A stretch of 64,000 nt of DNA from Bacteroides intestinalis. GTDB lineage: Bacteria; Bacteroidota; Bacteroidia; Bacteroidales; Bacteroidaceae. The stretch is from the NCBI RefSeq assembly GCF_902364365.1, contig NZ_CABJDN010000002.1, positions 724,590-788,589 on the forward strand. Reading direction: 5' to 3'. The notes below the pieces were generated by a model. The model searched no databases, was not told the DNA's origin, and saw only the letters and a list, made by a program, of their open reading frames with translations. This document shows positions 39,109-47,419 of this stretch, piece after piece. Numbering within the stretch: the first letter of the stretch is position 1; every line of letters starts with the position of its first letter. Both the position numbers and the translations under genes were made by a program.

Positions 39109-40608
39109 ATGAAAATGGAAATTAAGAAGTTTGGCTGGATCATTATGATGTGCACAGCCATTGTAATTGGAAATGTGATGTCTTCCTGCTCCGACGACAC
39201 CAATGGAGACAACGGAGGAAACGGAAACGGAAGTACAGATCCCGAAGTGACCTACGATGGTACAACAGCCTACAGCAAAGGCATCTTGTTCAAGAATGGA
39301 ACAGAACTGGGCAATGGCGATCAACACTTCGTATTCACCGGTGACGTAACTCTGGAAAAAGGAACCTACCTGCTGAAAGGTTGGGTATATGTAGCCGATG
39401 GCGCTAAACTGAAAATTCCCGCAGGCACTATTATCAAGGGTGACAAACAAACAATGGCGGCCCTTATTATAGAACCGGGGGGATATGTAGAAATGAAAGG
39501 AACCAAGGAAGCCCCTATTGTCATGACTTCCGAGGAGGCTCCCGGACAGCGCAGGCCGGGTGACTGGGGTGGTTTAATCATTTGCGGTAAAGCTAAAAAT
39601 AACCAGGGTACACAGCAAATAGAAGGCGGACCACGCACCATACACGGAGGCAGCAACGATGCCGACAATTCCGGTATCTTCCAGTATATCCGCGTGGAGT
39701 TTGCAGGTTATCCCTTTGAAACAGACAAAGAGATCAACGGTATTACATTCGGCTCCGTGGGTAGTGGTACCACCATCGACCACTTACAGGTATCGTACTC
39801 TAACGATGACTCTTTCGAATGGTTCGGTGGCGCAGTGAGCTGCAAATATCTGGTAGCTTATAAAGGTTGGGACGATGAATTCGATACGGACAACGGCTTC
39901 AGCGGAACTGTACAATACTGCCTGTCTATCCGTGACCCGCGCATTGCCGACACTTCGCAATCCAATGGCTTCGAAAGCGATAACAACGGAACAGGTGCAG
40001 ATATCGCTCCATTCACAACCGCAACATTCAAGAATGTAACGTTCATCGGTCCGATGACTGCCAAGAACACTGATTTCCAGAACACTTCCGAATACATCAC
40101 TGCCGGTGACATGTACCCGGATAATAAATCCAAGCTGGGTCTGTTCCAGTCCGCCATGCAGATACGTCGCAGCAGTAAGCTGAACTGCGAAAACACATTG
40201 GCAGTAGGTTATCCTATCGGTCTGATTGTGGATGGCGAAAAAGGAAACACGGTTCAATATTCTAAAAACGGCGATTTCCATCTGAAGAATATCATCTTTG
40301 CCGGTATGGGTGTAGTTGGCTCGGACAATAATAAGAAATACGAAGATTATCTCTACAACAGAGAAACCGGAACGTATGATGAAAGCCAGGTTTCTTATTC
40401 ACACACTTTCTTCAAGAGTGAGGCTTCGAACAAAGTAATGACTGAGGCTGAACTGGGATTGACTGACCCGATGAATACCGGTCAGAATTACTGCCCCGCT
40501 ACGGCTATCATGGGAACTGACGGAAACTATATCGGTGCTTTCCGCGACACGAATGATAATTGGCTGGAAGGCTGGACGAACTTCGACCCACAAAACACAG
40601 TATATTAA
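39109..40608 (+). CDS. Surface lipoprotein with beta-helix-like domain, partner of the TonB receptor
   Basis: 499 residues. Lipobox VMSSC places the lipid cysteine at about residue 27, followed by SDDTNGDNGG, an acidic, glycine-rich linker typical of exported surface lipoproteins. The body has repeated short beta-strand motifs (GTIIKGD, EAPIVMTS, GDWGGLIICGKA, NSGIFQYIRVEFAG) like a parallel beta-helix. Proteins of this type in Bacteroidetes are often mis-labelled as transporters and occur next to TonB receptors. It probably binds or processes the ligand at the cell surface. It lies 77 bp after the receptor gene and is followed by a terminator, so the two form one operon. Confidence 0.75.
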   Translation: MKMEIKKFGWIIMMCTAIVIGNVMSSCSDDTNGDNGGNGNGSTDPEVTYDGTTAYSKGILFKNGTELGNGDQHFVFTGDVTLEKGTYLLKGWVYVADGAKLKIPAGTIIKGDKQTMAALIIEPGGYVEMKGTKEAPIVMTSEEAPGQRRPGDWGGLIICGKAKNNQGTQQIEGGPRTIHGGSNDADNSGIFQYIRVEFAGYPFETDKEINGITFGSVGSGTTIDHLQVSYSNDDSFEWFGGAVSCKYLVAYKGWDDEFDTDNGFSGTVQYCLSIRDPRIADTSQSNGFESDNNGTGADIAPFTTATFKNVTFIGPMTAKNTDFQNTSEYITAGDMYPDNKSKLGLFQSAMQIRRSSKLNCENTLAVGYPIGLIVDGEKGNTVQYSKNGDFHLKNIIFAGMGVVGSDNNKKYEDYLYNRETGTYDESQVSYSHTFFKSEASNKVMTEAELGLTDPMNTGQNYCPATAIMGTDGNYIGAFRDTNDNWLEGWTNFDPQNTVY

Positions 40609-40653
40609 TCACTCATTGAAATTCACACGCCGAAGCTAAGCTTCTACAAAAGC

Positions 40654-40690
40654 AACGCCGGACAGTTCTTCTGAACTTGTCCGGCGTTTA
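40654..40690 (+). terminator. Terminator after the lipoprotein gene
   Basis: AACGCCGGACAGTTC pairs with GAACTTGTCCGGCGTT around a short loop with one bulge; only a short T run follows. Confidence 0.65.
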
Positions 40691-40720
40691 CTAATATCAG
40701 GGAACTACAAGATCGATTTC

Positions 40721-40830
40721 TTCTCACTATAGCAAGAATATATTCTCACCGCACTGAGAATATATTCTCATCGTATTGAGTATTCTTTCTCATCGCAATG
40801 AGAATACATTCTCAACATAGTGAGAAAGCC
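40721..40830. repeat. 22-bp tandem hairpin array (five units)
   Basis: TTCTCA starts units at 40721, 40743, 40765, 40787 and 40809, exactly 22 bp apart. In units 2, 4 and 5 it is followed by six variable bases and TGAGAA; unit 3 has TGAGTA and unit 1 is diverged. Each good unit can form a small hairpin. It lies between converging lipoprotein and mscS genes. Confidence 0.85.
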
Positions 40831-40852
40831 GAGAATTCAAGAGCCTTTCGTC

Positions 40853-42106
40853 TCAACTAAGCCTTTCACGGAAATCTTCACCGGATGGTGACTGGAATAC
40901 GTGCAGATCAAACTCTGAAATAATAGCCAACAGATGGTCGAAAACATCAGATTGCAAGTCTTCATAAGGTATCCAGGATGTGGTTGCAGAAAAGAAATAC
41001 AATTCCAACGGTATACCGTGATCGGTAGGTTGAAGCTGACGCACCATACAGGTCATATCATGATTTACACCCGGATGGCTCTTCAGGTAGCAATTCAGGT
41101 AAGCACGGAAGACACCGAGATTCGTCTGGCGACGACCGTTCACAAGGATGGAGTTGTCGATATGATGCTCTTCATTATACTCCTTTATCACTTGTTCCGT
41201 CTGTTCAACGTAGTTTGCCAAGAGCTGTATCTTGCGATACTTTGCCAACATTTCGGGAGTACAGAACCGTACACTGTTCATATCGATATTGATAGAACGC
41301 TTGATGCGGCGTCCGCCACTCTCCTGCATACCACGCCAGTTTTGGAAAGAGTCGCTTACAAGCAGGTAAGGAGGAATGGTAGTGATGGTCTTGTCGAAAT
41401 TGCGCACCTTCACCGTGTTCAATGACACTTCTATGACGTCACCATCCGCTCCATACTTAGGCATAGTGATCCAGTCTCCCACTTTCAGCATATTGTTGGC
41501 AGAAAGTTGCACACCTGAAACAAAGCCCATGATACTGTCTTTGAATACTAACATCAGCACGGCAGCCGAAGCTCCCAGACCGGTGAGCAATACACCGGGT
41601 GAACGGTCAATCAGTATGCTGACAACGATGATACCCCCGACAAAATAAAGAATGACCTGCACTGTCTGCAAGAGTCCCTTCAAAGGGCGGTCGCGAAACT
41701 GTTCCTTCTCGCTATATACGGTATAGACCGCAGTAAGCAAAGCACTAAGAAAACTAAGAAACATTATAATAATAAAGATGAGGCAGAAACGCATAATAAG
41801 CGCCAACGTAGCCGAACCCGCATCGGAAAAAGCCAGGGGAAGCAAGATATAAATAAGAATAGGTGCCACCATACGACTGAGGTGCACCATTACCTTCCGA
41901 TCGAAAACAATGTCATCCCAAGTAGCTTTTGTTTGTTTTACCAAACGCGAAACGACCTTCAGTAAGATCTTCCGGCAAATGGAATCTGCCAGATAAGCCA
42001 CCAGGAGAACTCCCAGAAATGCTATAAATTGATCTAACTGGTCGGCCAATGACTGGCTGAAACCTAAACTCTGAAGTCCTTCGTTAATTTGTTGTACAAT
42101 ACTCAT
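40853..42106 (-). CDS. MscS-family mechanosensitive channel
   Basis: 417 residues. Four to five N-terminal helices lead into the MscS pore helix and beta domain (GLGASAAVLMLVFKDSIMGF, KVGDWITMPKYGADGDVIEV), then an alpha/beta C-terminal cage. Length and layout resemble the YbdG branch. It protects cells from hypo-osmotic shock at the inner membrane. It lies 65 bp after the DUF4435 gene and may be read from the same transcript. Confidence 0.88.
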   Translation of the reverse strand: MSIVQQINEGLQSLGFSQSLADQLDQFIAFLGVLLVAYLADSICRKILLKVVSRLVKQTKATWDDIVFDRKVMVHLSRMVAPILIYILLPLAFSDAGSATLALIMRFCLIFIIIMFLSFLSALLTAVYTVYSEKEQFRDRPLKGLLQTVQVILYFVGGIIVVSILIDRSPGVLLTGLGASAAVLMLVFKDSIMGFVSGVQLSANNMLKVGDWITMPKYGADGDVIEVSLNTVKVRNFDKTITTIPPYLLVSDSFQNWRGMQESGGRRIKRSINIDMNSVRFCTPEMLAKYRKIQLLANYVEQTEQVIKEYNEEHHIDNSILVNGRRQTNLGVFRAYLNCYLKSHPGVNHDMTCMVRQLQPTDHGIPLELYFFSATTSWIPYEDLQSDVFDHLLAIISEFDLHVFQSPSGEDFRERLS

Positions 42107-42171
42107 GATAGTAAGGGGGTTATTATTAATAAATACATCTGCTACTTGTCACTTTTGCAGCTCGTCTCTCG

Positions 42172-43167
42172 TCACTTGCTCAGGAAGTCTCCTATATCTT
42201 CTTTTAACCACTGATACAAATAAAGGTTCTTATATCCGCTGTTCTTTTTCAACATCAAGCCGACGTTGGTCTGGCTATTCTCATAGCTGGTCAGTTCGTT
42301 ATGGAATTGCTCGTTGTGAGCAGCCAGACGTTTAATTTCCTGTTCGCGCTCACGACGCAATACGGTACATACGGGGATAAGAAGTTTCATCACAACACCG
42401 TCCATGAGGTGATGCCCCTGTATATACAGGTAAGTTGTATCAGGATTCAATCCCAGTCTCTCCAACTCCACGCCTAAAGCCTCCACCGCCTTTATATTTC
42501 GCGGAAAGCGCCTGCGCATCTCAGAAAGTTTCTTATCAACGGCCCGCTGCACAGGATCTAACGTCCGTTCGGGATGATGCACATTAACTTCCTGTAAACG
42601 GGTGCAGGCATTGAAATCGTACATCGGGAAAGTATATGTATCCCGTTGGCAATAGAACCAGACGTTCCACAGAAAGAGCGGATAAATAATCTGCGAATAG
42701 CGTTTCAGGAAAGCAGGAAAGTCTATCAGCATACGGTCGTTCAACGTAGCCTGTACACAAACTTCATGCAAGCTTTCAGCATAGCAATGGAAATTCTCGA
42801 TGGCATAGGCGTACGTCTGGAATATGTAGGGGCTACTGTTTATCTTATGTGAAACGTTCGTTTTGCCTTGCAGCAGAAAGTCGTAGTCACTGTCCACACA
42901 GGCTATCAGGCTCTTGCCCAATTCAGTAGTGTTCAGCGTGTTCATCAGCACCATCTTCTTACCTTTGGCAAGAGAGGTGGCCGAAGGCAGCATCACCTGG
43001 AAGTAGTAATCATCCGTCTCGAACTCTGCCAACAATGTGCGCCAGAAAGCTACATCATCGTAACTTTCCACATATGCCACAATACGACGACGCGCCTTCT
43101 TGGGATAGAGTTTGTTGGCGGCATTGAAATAGGCGGAGGTGAGATTATGTTTTAAAGAAGTAGCCAT
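42172..43167 (-). CDS. DUF4435 (Toprim-like) protein, AriB-like
   Basis: 331 residues without a signal peptide. AYVESYDDVAFWRTLL near residue 28 and ACVDSDYDFLL near residue 88 provide the conserved Glu and Asp-x-Asp of a Toprim fold, as in DUF4435 proteins. It follows an ATPase gene by 20 bp on the same strand, the order seen in PARIS (AriA ATPase, AriB DUF4435 nuclease), where the ATPase holds the nuclease inactive until a phage anti-restriction protein is sensed. Whether this pair does so is not known; some such pairs may have housekeeping roles. Confidence 0.75.
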   Translation of the reverse strand: MATSLKHNLTSAYFNAANKLYPKKARRRIVAYVESYDDVAFWRTLLAEFETDDYYFQVMLPSATSLAKGKKMVLMNTLNTTELGKSLIACVDSDYDFLLQGKTNVSHKINSSPYIFQTYAYAIENFHCYAESLHEVCVQATLNDRMLIDFPAFLKRYSQIIYPLFLWNVWFYCQRDTYTFPMYDFNACTRLQEVNVHHPERTLDPVQRAVDKKLSEMRRRFPRNIKAVEALGVELERLGLNPDTTYLYIQGHHLMDGVVMKLLIPVCTVLRREREQEIKRLAAHNEQFHNELTSYENSQTNVGLMLKKNSGYKNLYLYQWLKEDIGDFLSK

Positions 43168-43187
43168 AGGTATATTATCACCTTTAT

Positions 43188-44009
43188 TTATATCTCAACC
43201 GAAATATCGCTCACTTCCGTCACTGCATCCAGCCAACCTTCCATGATGACGGCGGGAGAATGGGTAGTGAGTATCAGTTGCACATTGGGATTCAGTTCAC
43301 GTATCATGCTGATAAGTTTCTGCTGCCACTCGATGTGAAGGGAGGCCTCGGGCTCGTCCATAAAGAGGACACAATGGGCATTATCGCGCACCAGCACAGT
43401 AAGCAGGATAATCAGCATCTGTTTTTCACCGGAAGAAAGTTTATAAGGCAACAGGCGTTCACCGTCCTGATAGAAGATGATTTCATTGCTGCGGCGATCT
43501 ATGCTTTTGCGGGTATAACTGAACAACTGGTCCATCAGGTCCTGAAACTTTCGCTTGGGCAAAGAGAGGGAAGCAGCTTGCGAACGCTGTTCCTCATCGC
43601 CTGAAAGAAGCTCGATCATCTTGTTGCCAATGTTAACCTGATAGTCAAGATAACGGCGTTGCAAAAGATAGAGTTGCCAGTCGAGTTCGGATTTGACGTT
43701 CGGATCAGCCATGCGGGCGGTAAAGTCACCCATTATCAAAGGACGGTCATAGCTGCGGATTACGTCATAAGGGATATACGTGGCATCCGGACGATCGAAC
43801 GTAATACGTACTCCTTCTATCTCACCATTCTTTATCTCACCCGAAAGCTCTTCCAGATAGTGGACGGAACGGTTAAGAATCGTAGTCTTCCCTACTCCAT
43901 TGATACCGGAAAGGATATTCACATCGGGACGCAAATCCCAGGCTATGTTAAAGCGATCCCACAACCTGTGTATCTCGATACGTTGGATATAATTGGCTTG
44001 TTCTTCCAT
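43188..44009 (-). CDS. Compact ABC/SMC-type AAA ATPase, AriA-like
   Basis: 273 residues. Walker A SGINGVGKTTIL near residue 35, signature SSGEKQMLIILL, Walker B CVLFMDEPEASLH and the H-loop LTTHSPAVIM are all present, so it is a complete ATPase with a very short coiled region between lobes. The family includes OLD, RecF-like and AriA proteins. The direct neighbour is a DUF4435 protein. An exact -7 box (TATATTTG, minus strand, 44031-44038) lies 22 bp upstream, so the pair starts its own transcript. Confidence 0.8.
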   Translation of the reverse strand: MEEQANYIQRIEIHRLWDRFNIAWDLRPDVNILSGINGVGKTTILNRSVHYLEELSGEIKNGEIEGVRITFDRPDATYIPYDVIRSYDRPLIMGDFTARMADPNVKSELDWQLYLLQRRYLDYQVNIGNKMIELLSGDEEQRSQAASLSLPKRKFQDLMDQLFSYTRKSIDRRSNEIIFYQDGERLLPYKLSSGEKQMLIILLTVLVRDNAHCVLFMDEPEASLHIEWQQKLISMIRELNPNVQLILTTHSPAVIMEGWLDAVTEVSDISVEI

Positions 44010-44100
44010 AGTTTTTGCTTTTAATCAAAGCAAATATACAGGATTATTTTTTAGTTTCCCAAAATAGTTGTTCTTTTGCAGCCTCAAAAACAAAAAGAGT

Positions 44101-45015
44101 ATGAATAAGAATGTACAAGGGCATATATTCGCCCTGACTGCCAACATTTTATGGGGGCTTATGGCTCCTATCGGCAAATCCGCACTTATGGAGTTTTCAG
44201 CTTTATCGGTGACCACATTCCGCATGGTGGGTGCGGCAGCTTGTTTCTGGTTGTTGTCCGCATTTTGTAAGTATGAGCATGTGGACCACCGCGATATGCT
44301 GAAGATATTCTTTGCTTCACTCTTTGCACTGGTATTCAATCAAGGGGTATATATTTTCGGTCTTTCAATGACTTCACCCATTGATGCCTCCATTGTGACA
44401 ACCACACTTCCCATCGTGACCATGATTATTGCCGCTATCTACCTGAAAGAGCCTATCACGAATCTGAAGGTACTGGGTATCTTTGTGGGAGCTATGGGAG
44501 CACTGACACTTATTTTAAGTAGTCAGACTGCAGGCAGTGGTAACGGTAGCATTATCGGAGATTTACTTTGTCTGGTAGCGCAAATCAGTTTCTCTATTTA
44601 TCTGACTGTATTCAAGGGGTTATCGCAGAAATATTCTCCCATCACGCTGAATAAGTGGATGTTTATATATGCATCCATGTGTTATATTCCATTCTCCTAT
44701 CAAGATGTGGCGGGTATTCAGTGGGCAGAGATCTCCACTGCAGCATACGTACAAGTAGGTTATGTGGTAATAGGCGGTAGTTTCCTTGCTTATATCTTCA
44801 TTATGACTGCACAAAGATTACTGCGCCCCACAGTGGTAAGTATGTACAATTATATGCAGCCCATCGTAGCTTCTATCGCTGCCATTATCATGGGCTTGGG
44901 AGTATTCGGCTGGGAAAAGGGAATAGCTATTGCCTTAGTGTTCCTCGGCGTATATATTGTGACGAAGAGTAAGTCGAAGGCAGACTTTGAAAAGGAAGGG
45001 AAAATTTGTGATTAA
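44101..45015 (+). CDS. EamA-family (DMT) transporter
   Basis: About 304 residues with ten membrane helices in two EamA repeats (ALTANILWGLMAPIGKSAL and LLCLVAQISFSIYLTVF begin each half). These inner membrane carriers export or import amino acids, purines or metabolites; the substrate is unknown. The start at 44101 is preferred because it begins just before helix 1; an earlier ATG at 44068 overlaps a near-consensus -7 box (TTCTTTTG, 44071-44078). Its stop codon lies at the edge of palindromic element F. Confidence 0.85.
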   Translation: MNKNVQGHIFALTANILWGLMAPIGKSALMEFSALSVTTFRMVGAAACFWLLSAFCKYEHVDHRDMLKIFFASLFALVFNQGVYIFGLSMTSPIDASIVTTTLPIVTMIIAAIYLKEPITNLKVLGIFVGAMGALTLILSSQTAGSGNGSIIGDLLCLVAQISFSIYLTVFKGLSQKYSPITLNKWMFIYASMCYIPFSYQDVAGIQWAEISTAAYVQVGYVVIGGSFLAYIFIMTAQRLLRPTVVSMYNYMQPIVASIAAIIMGLGVFGWEKGIAIALVFLGVYIVTKSKSKADFEKEGKICD

Positions 45016-45094
45016 CGGTTAATGATTAGTGATTAGCAGGCTACGCTATTATACCGTATGGGCTAATCACTAATCACTCACCACTAATCACTCT
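45010..45094. repeat. Palindromic repeat element F
   Basis: Arms TGATTAGTGATTAGC (45023-45037) and its exact reverse complement (45062-45076) surround a core whose reverse strand reads CCATACGGTATAATAGCG. Outer, weaker arm copies reach into the stop codons of both flanking genes. Confidence 0.85.
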
Positions 45095-46187
45095 TTCTCA
45101 TTTCCCCGAAATACGTATCCAGCAAGCTTTTTGCAGCAACAAATGAAGTGAGTTTACCTTGCAACACTTGCTGTTCTTTATCCCCCAGCATAGCTTCTAT
45201 AACCGGATTATGATAGAAACTATCGCGCAGGCGTTCATTGATACTCTCGTACATCCAGTATTTACTTTGTTCATTACGGCGGTAATCAAAGTAACCGTTG
45301 TCCTTCACAAAAGCAACGTAATCGTAAATCATATCCCAGATTTCTTTCACTCCCAAGTTATAGAAACCGGAATAGGTCATTACCTGTGGCGTCCATCCTG
45401 ATTCAGGAGCAGGGAACAAATGCAGAGCATTACGAAACTGATTTGCAGCCAGTTTAGCACGTTCCAGATTATCACCGTCGGCTTTGTTGATAACAATACC
45501 GTCGGCCATCTCCATGATGCCGCGTTTGATGCCTTGCAATTCATCGCCCGTACCGGCCAACTGAATAAGCAGAAAGAAATCTACCATAGAATGTACAGCT
45601 GTTTCACTCTGTCCTACACCTACTGTCTCTACAAATATCTTATCGAAACCGGCAGCTTCACAAAGAATAATCGTCTCACGCGTTTTACGGGCTACTCCCC
45701 CCAAAGACCCTGCCGATGGACTGGGACGAATAAAAGATGCAGGATGAACGGAAAGTTGCTCCATACGTGTCTTATCACCCAGAATACTACCTTTACTACG
45801 CTCACTACTGGGGTCGATGGCAAGCACCGCCAGCTTACCTGCATATTTTTCCAATACATGCAGACCGAAAACATCAATGGAAGTACTTTTACCCGCTCCC
45901 GGTACACCACTGATACCTACACGGATAGAATTTCCGGAATAAGGCAGGCATTTCTCAATGACTTCTTGTGCCACTGCCTGATGTTCAACTTTCACGCTTT
46001 CCACCAAAGTCACTGCCTGGCTTAAAATGGTTACATCACCTTTTACAATGCCTTCTACAAACTCCGCCACGGAAAGCTGACGCTTTCTGGGTTTAGGACG
46101 ACGATAGGGATTAACAGATGAAGGTTGTTCAATGCCTGCATTGACAACCAGGCCTTTATAGGCTTCATTGTTTTCAGGATGTTCCAT
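45084..46187 (-). CDS. meaB: Methylmalonyl-CoA mutase-associated GTPase MeaB
   Basis: 367 residues of the ArgK/MeaB G3E GTPase family. GVPGAGKSTSIDVFG near residue 95 is the P-loop, FVETVGVGQSE switch II and NKADGDN the base-recognition motif. It guards methylmalonyl-CoA mutase, loading and protecting its B12 cofactor, which fits the succinate-propionate pathway of Bacteroides. The mutase genes are not in this window. The last codons and stop come from the arm of palindromic element F. Confidence 0.93.
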   Translation of the reverse strand: MEHPENNEAYKGLVVNAGIEQPSSVNPYRRPKPRKRQLSVAEFVEGIVKGDVTILSQAVTLVESVKVEHQAVAQEVIEKCLPYSGNSIRVGISGVPGAGKSTSIDVFGLHVLEKYAGKLAVLAIDPSSERSKGSILGDKTRMEQLSVHPASFIRPSPSAGSLGGVARKTRETIILCEAAGFDKIFVETVGVGQSETAVHSMVDFFLLIQLAGTGDELQGIKRGIMEMADGIVINKADGDNLERAKLAANQFRNALHLFPAPESGWTPQVMTYSGFYNLGVKEIWDMIYDYVAFVKDNGYFDYRRNEQSKYWMYESINERLRDSFYHNPVIEAMLGDKEQQVLQGKLTSFVAAKSLLDTYFGEMRKSD

Positions 46188-46220
46188 GATAAGATTTATA
46201 ATTTATGATTTACGATTTAC

Positions 46221-46279
46221 GATAGGACTTATGATTTATAGGGCGGTAGAATAGCGTATTATAAATCATAAATCTTATC
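46221..46279. repeat. Palindromic repeat element G (TTATGATTTATA arms)
   Basis: Arms at 46221-46240 and 46260-46279 match at 18 of 20 positions. The core GGGCGGTAGAATAGCGTAT shares CGGTA-ATAGCGTA with element F although the arms are unrelated. The right arm reaches the stop codon of the DUF1573 gene. Confidence 0.85.
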
Positions 46280-47348
46280 ACTTTGCCTTAATATTGATCT
46301 CAACCTTAGGTTGCATCGGATCATTTGTTATCATCAGAATACGCAAATGACGTTTCTTCTTTGCAATATTCTTCTTATCTACCGTCACACGCAAACGGGT
46401 AGTTTCTCCCGGCTGCAAAACACTTTTCTTAAGACTTACTCCCAAGGCAGGATTGAATACCTGCAGTTTACTAATCTGCAACGGAGAGCGTCCGGTATTG
46501 GTAAGCTGTATATCATGTTTCACTTTATTCTTCTTTGCCAATAAAGCGCTCAGGTCTATATCAGTTTCCGAAAGACGGACTACCGGAGCATTTGCTCTAT
46601 CCGTATCTGTCATACCGGAAAAGTCGGGTAAAAGGATAGCTGAAAGCGGTATTTCGTTTTCATCACTCACTTTATCTCCTATGAAACGGGACAGGTAAAC
46701 TGATGCTTGCGTTAAGCCCAAATCAGTCAGTTTTTCTGTATTGAGGGTTAATGTAATCAGTCCCCTCTCACCTTTCTGAAGTACATTGGGTTCCACTTTC
46801 ATATCCAGATAGGAAGGCAGGTGCATCAATACCGGTTCATACGAACGATCCGACTGATTCACAACTCCAATCCGTATAACAGGCTTTGCGCCACGATGGG
46901 TATCAGGGAAATCAATTTCATTCTTATCTATACGAATCTGACCAATCAGATAAGGATAAGTTTTCGTAAAGTCTTTAATCTCGCGCACTACTTCGCCTGT
47001 GAAGTGCAAATAAGCCAGATTAGGCTGTGCATTAGAGTAAATAGCCACTGATTTATCAAAGCGGCCCAATGCCTTTGCATCAAACTCCACGGTAATGATA
47101 CCTTTATCACCGGGGGCAATAGGCGTTTGGGTCCACTGAGCTACGGAACAGGCACAGGAAGGATCTACCTCAGTAAGCACCAAAGGTTGGTCACCGGTAT
47201 TGGTGATGACATACTGTGCACTGACGGGATGTTTCCACTCAATCTGTCCGAAGTTGTGGGTTTCTTTATTAGATGAAAAACGCGGTTGCGCCGCAGCAGT
47301 AAGTGCTACGGCGGCAAACGCATACATACATATCAAGGTTCGTTTCAT
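46278..47348 (-). CDS. DUF1573-domain periplasmic protein
   Basis: 356 residues with a type I signal peptide (about 1-20, TAAAQP). The N-terminal DUF1573 domain has ETHNFGQIEWKHPVSAQYVI and VDPSCACS, the family's typical cysteine pair; two more immunoglobulin-like beta domains follow. Such proteins are common in Bacteroidetes and their role is not known. It lies 71 bp downstream of the alpha-2-macroglobulin gene on the same strand and may be co-transcribed. Confidence 0.8.
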   Translation of the reverse strand: MKRTLICMYAFAAVALTAAAQPRFSSNKETHNFGQIEWKHPVSAQYVITNTGDQPLVLTEVDPSCACSVAQWTQTPIAPGDKGIITVEFDAKALGRFDKSVAIYSNAQPNLAYLHFTGEVVREIKDFTKTYPYLIGQIRIDKNEIDFPDTHRGAKPVIRIGVVNQSDRSYEPVLMHLPSYLDMKVEPNVLQKGERGLITLTLNTEKLTDLGLTQASVYLSRFIGDKVSDENEIPLSAILLPDFSGMTDTDRANAPVVRLSETDIDLSALLAKKNKVKHDIQLTNTGRSPLQISKLQVFNPALGVSLKKSVLQPGETTRLRVTVDKKNIAKKKRHLRILMITNDPMQPKVEINIKAK

Positions 47349-47419
47349 TCGTTTTCATTTTAGGATGCACAAAAGTAGTTTTTTTAAATGAGAGTTCCTA
47401 AAAGGGTGTTTTAAAATTA

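Noticed and set aside
36227..40608. Classical SusC/SusD glycan pair
   Set aside because: The second protein lacks SusD features such as TPR-like helices and has a beta-helix-like body, so SusCD naming would mislead.
40721..40830. Possible CRISPR array
   Set aside because: Units are 22 bp with no alternation of constant repeats and unique spacers, and no cas genes are present.
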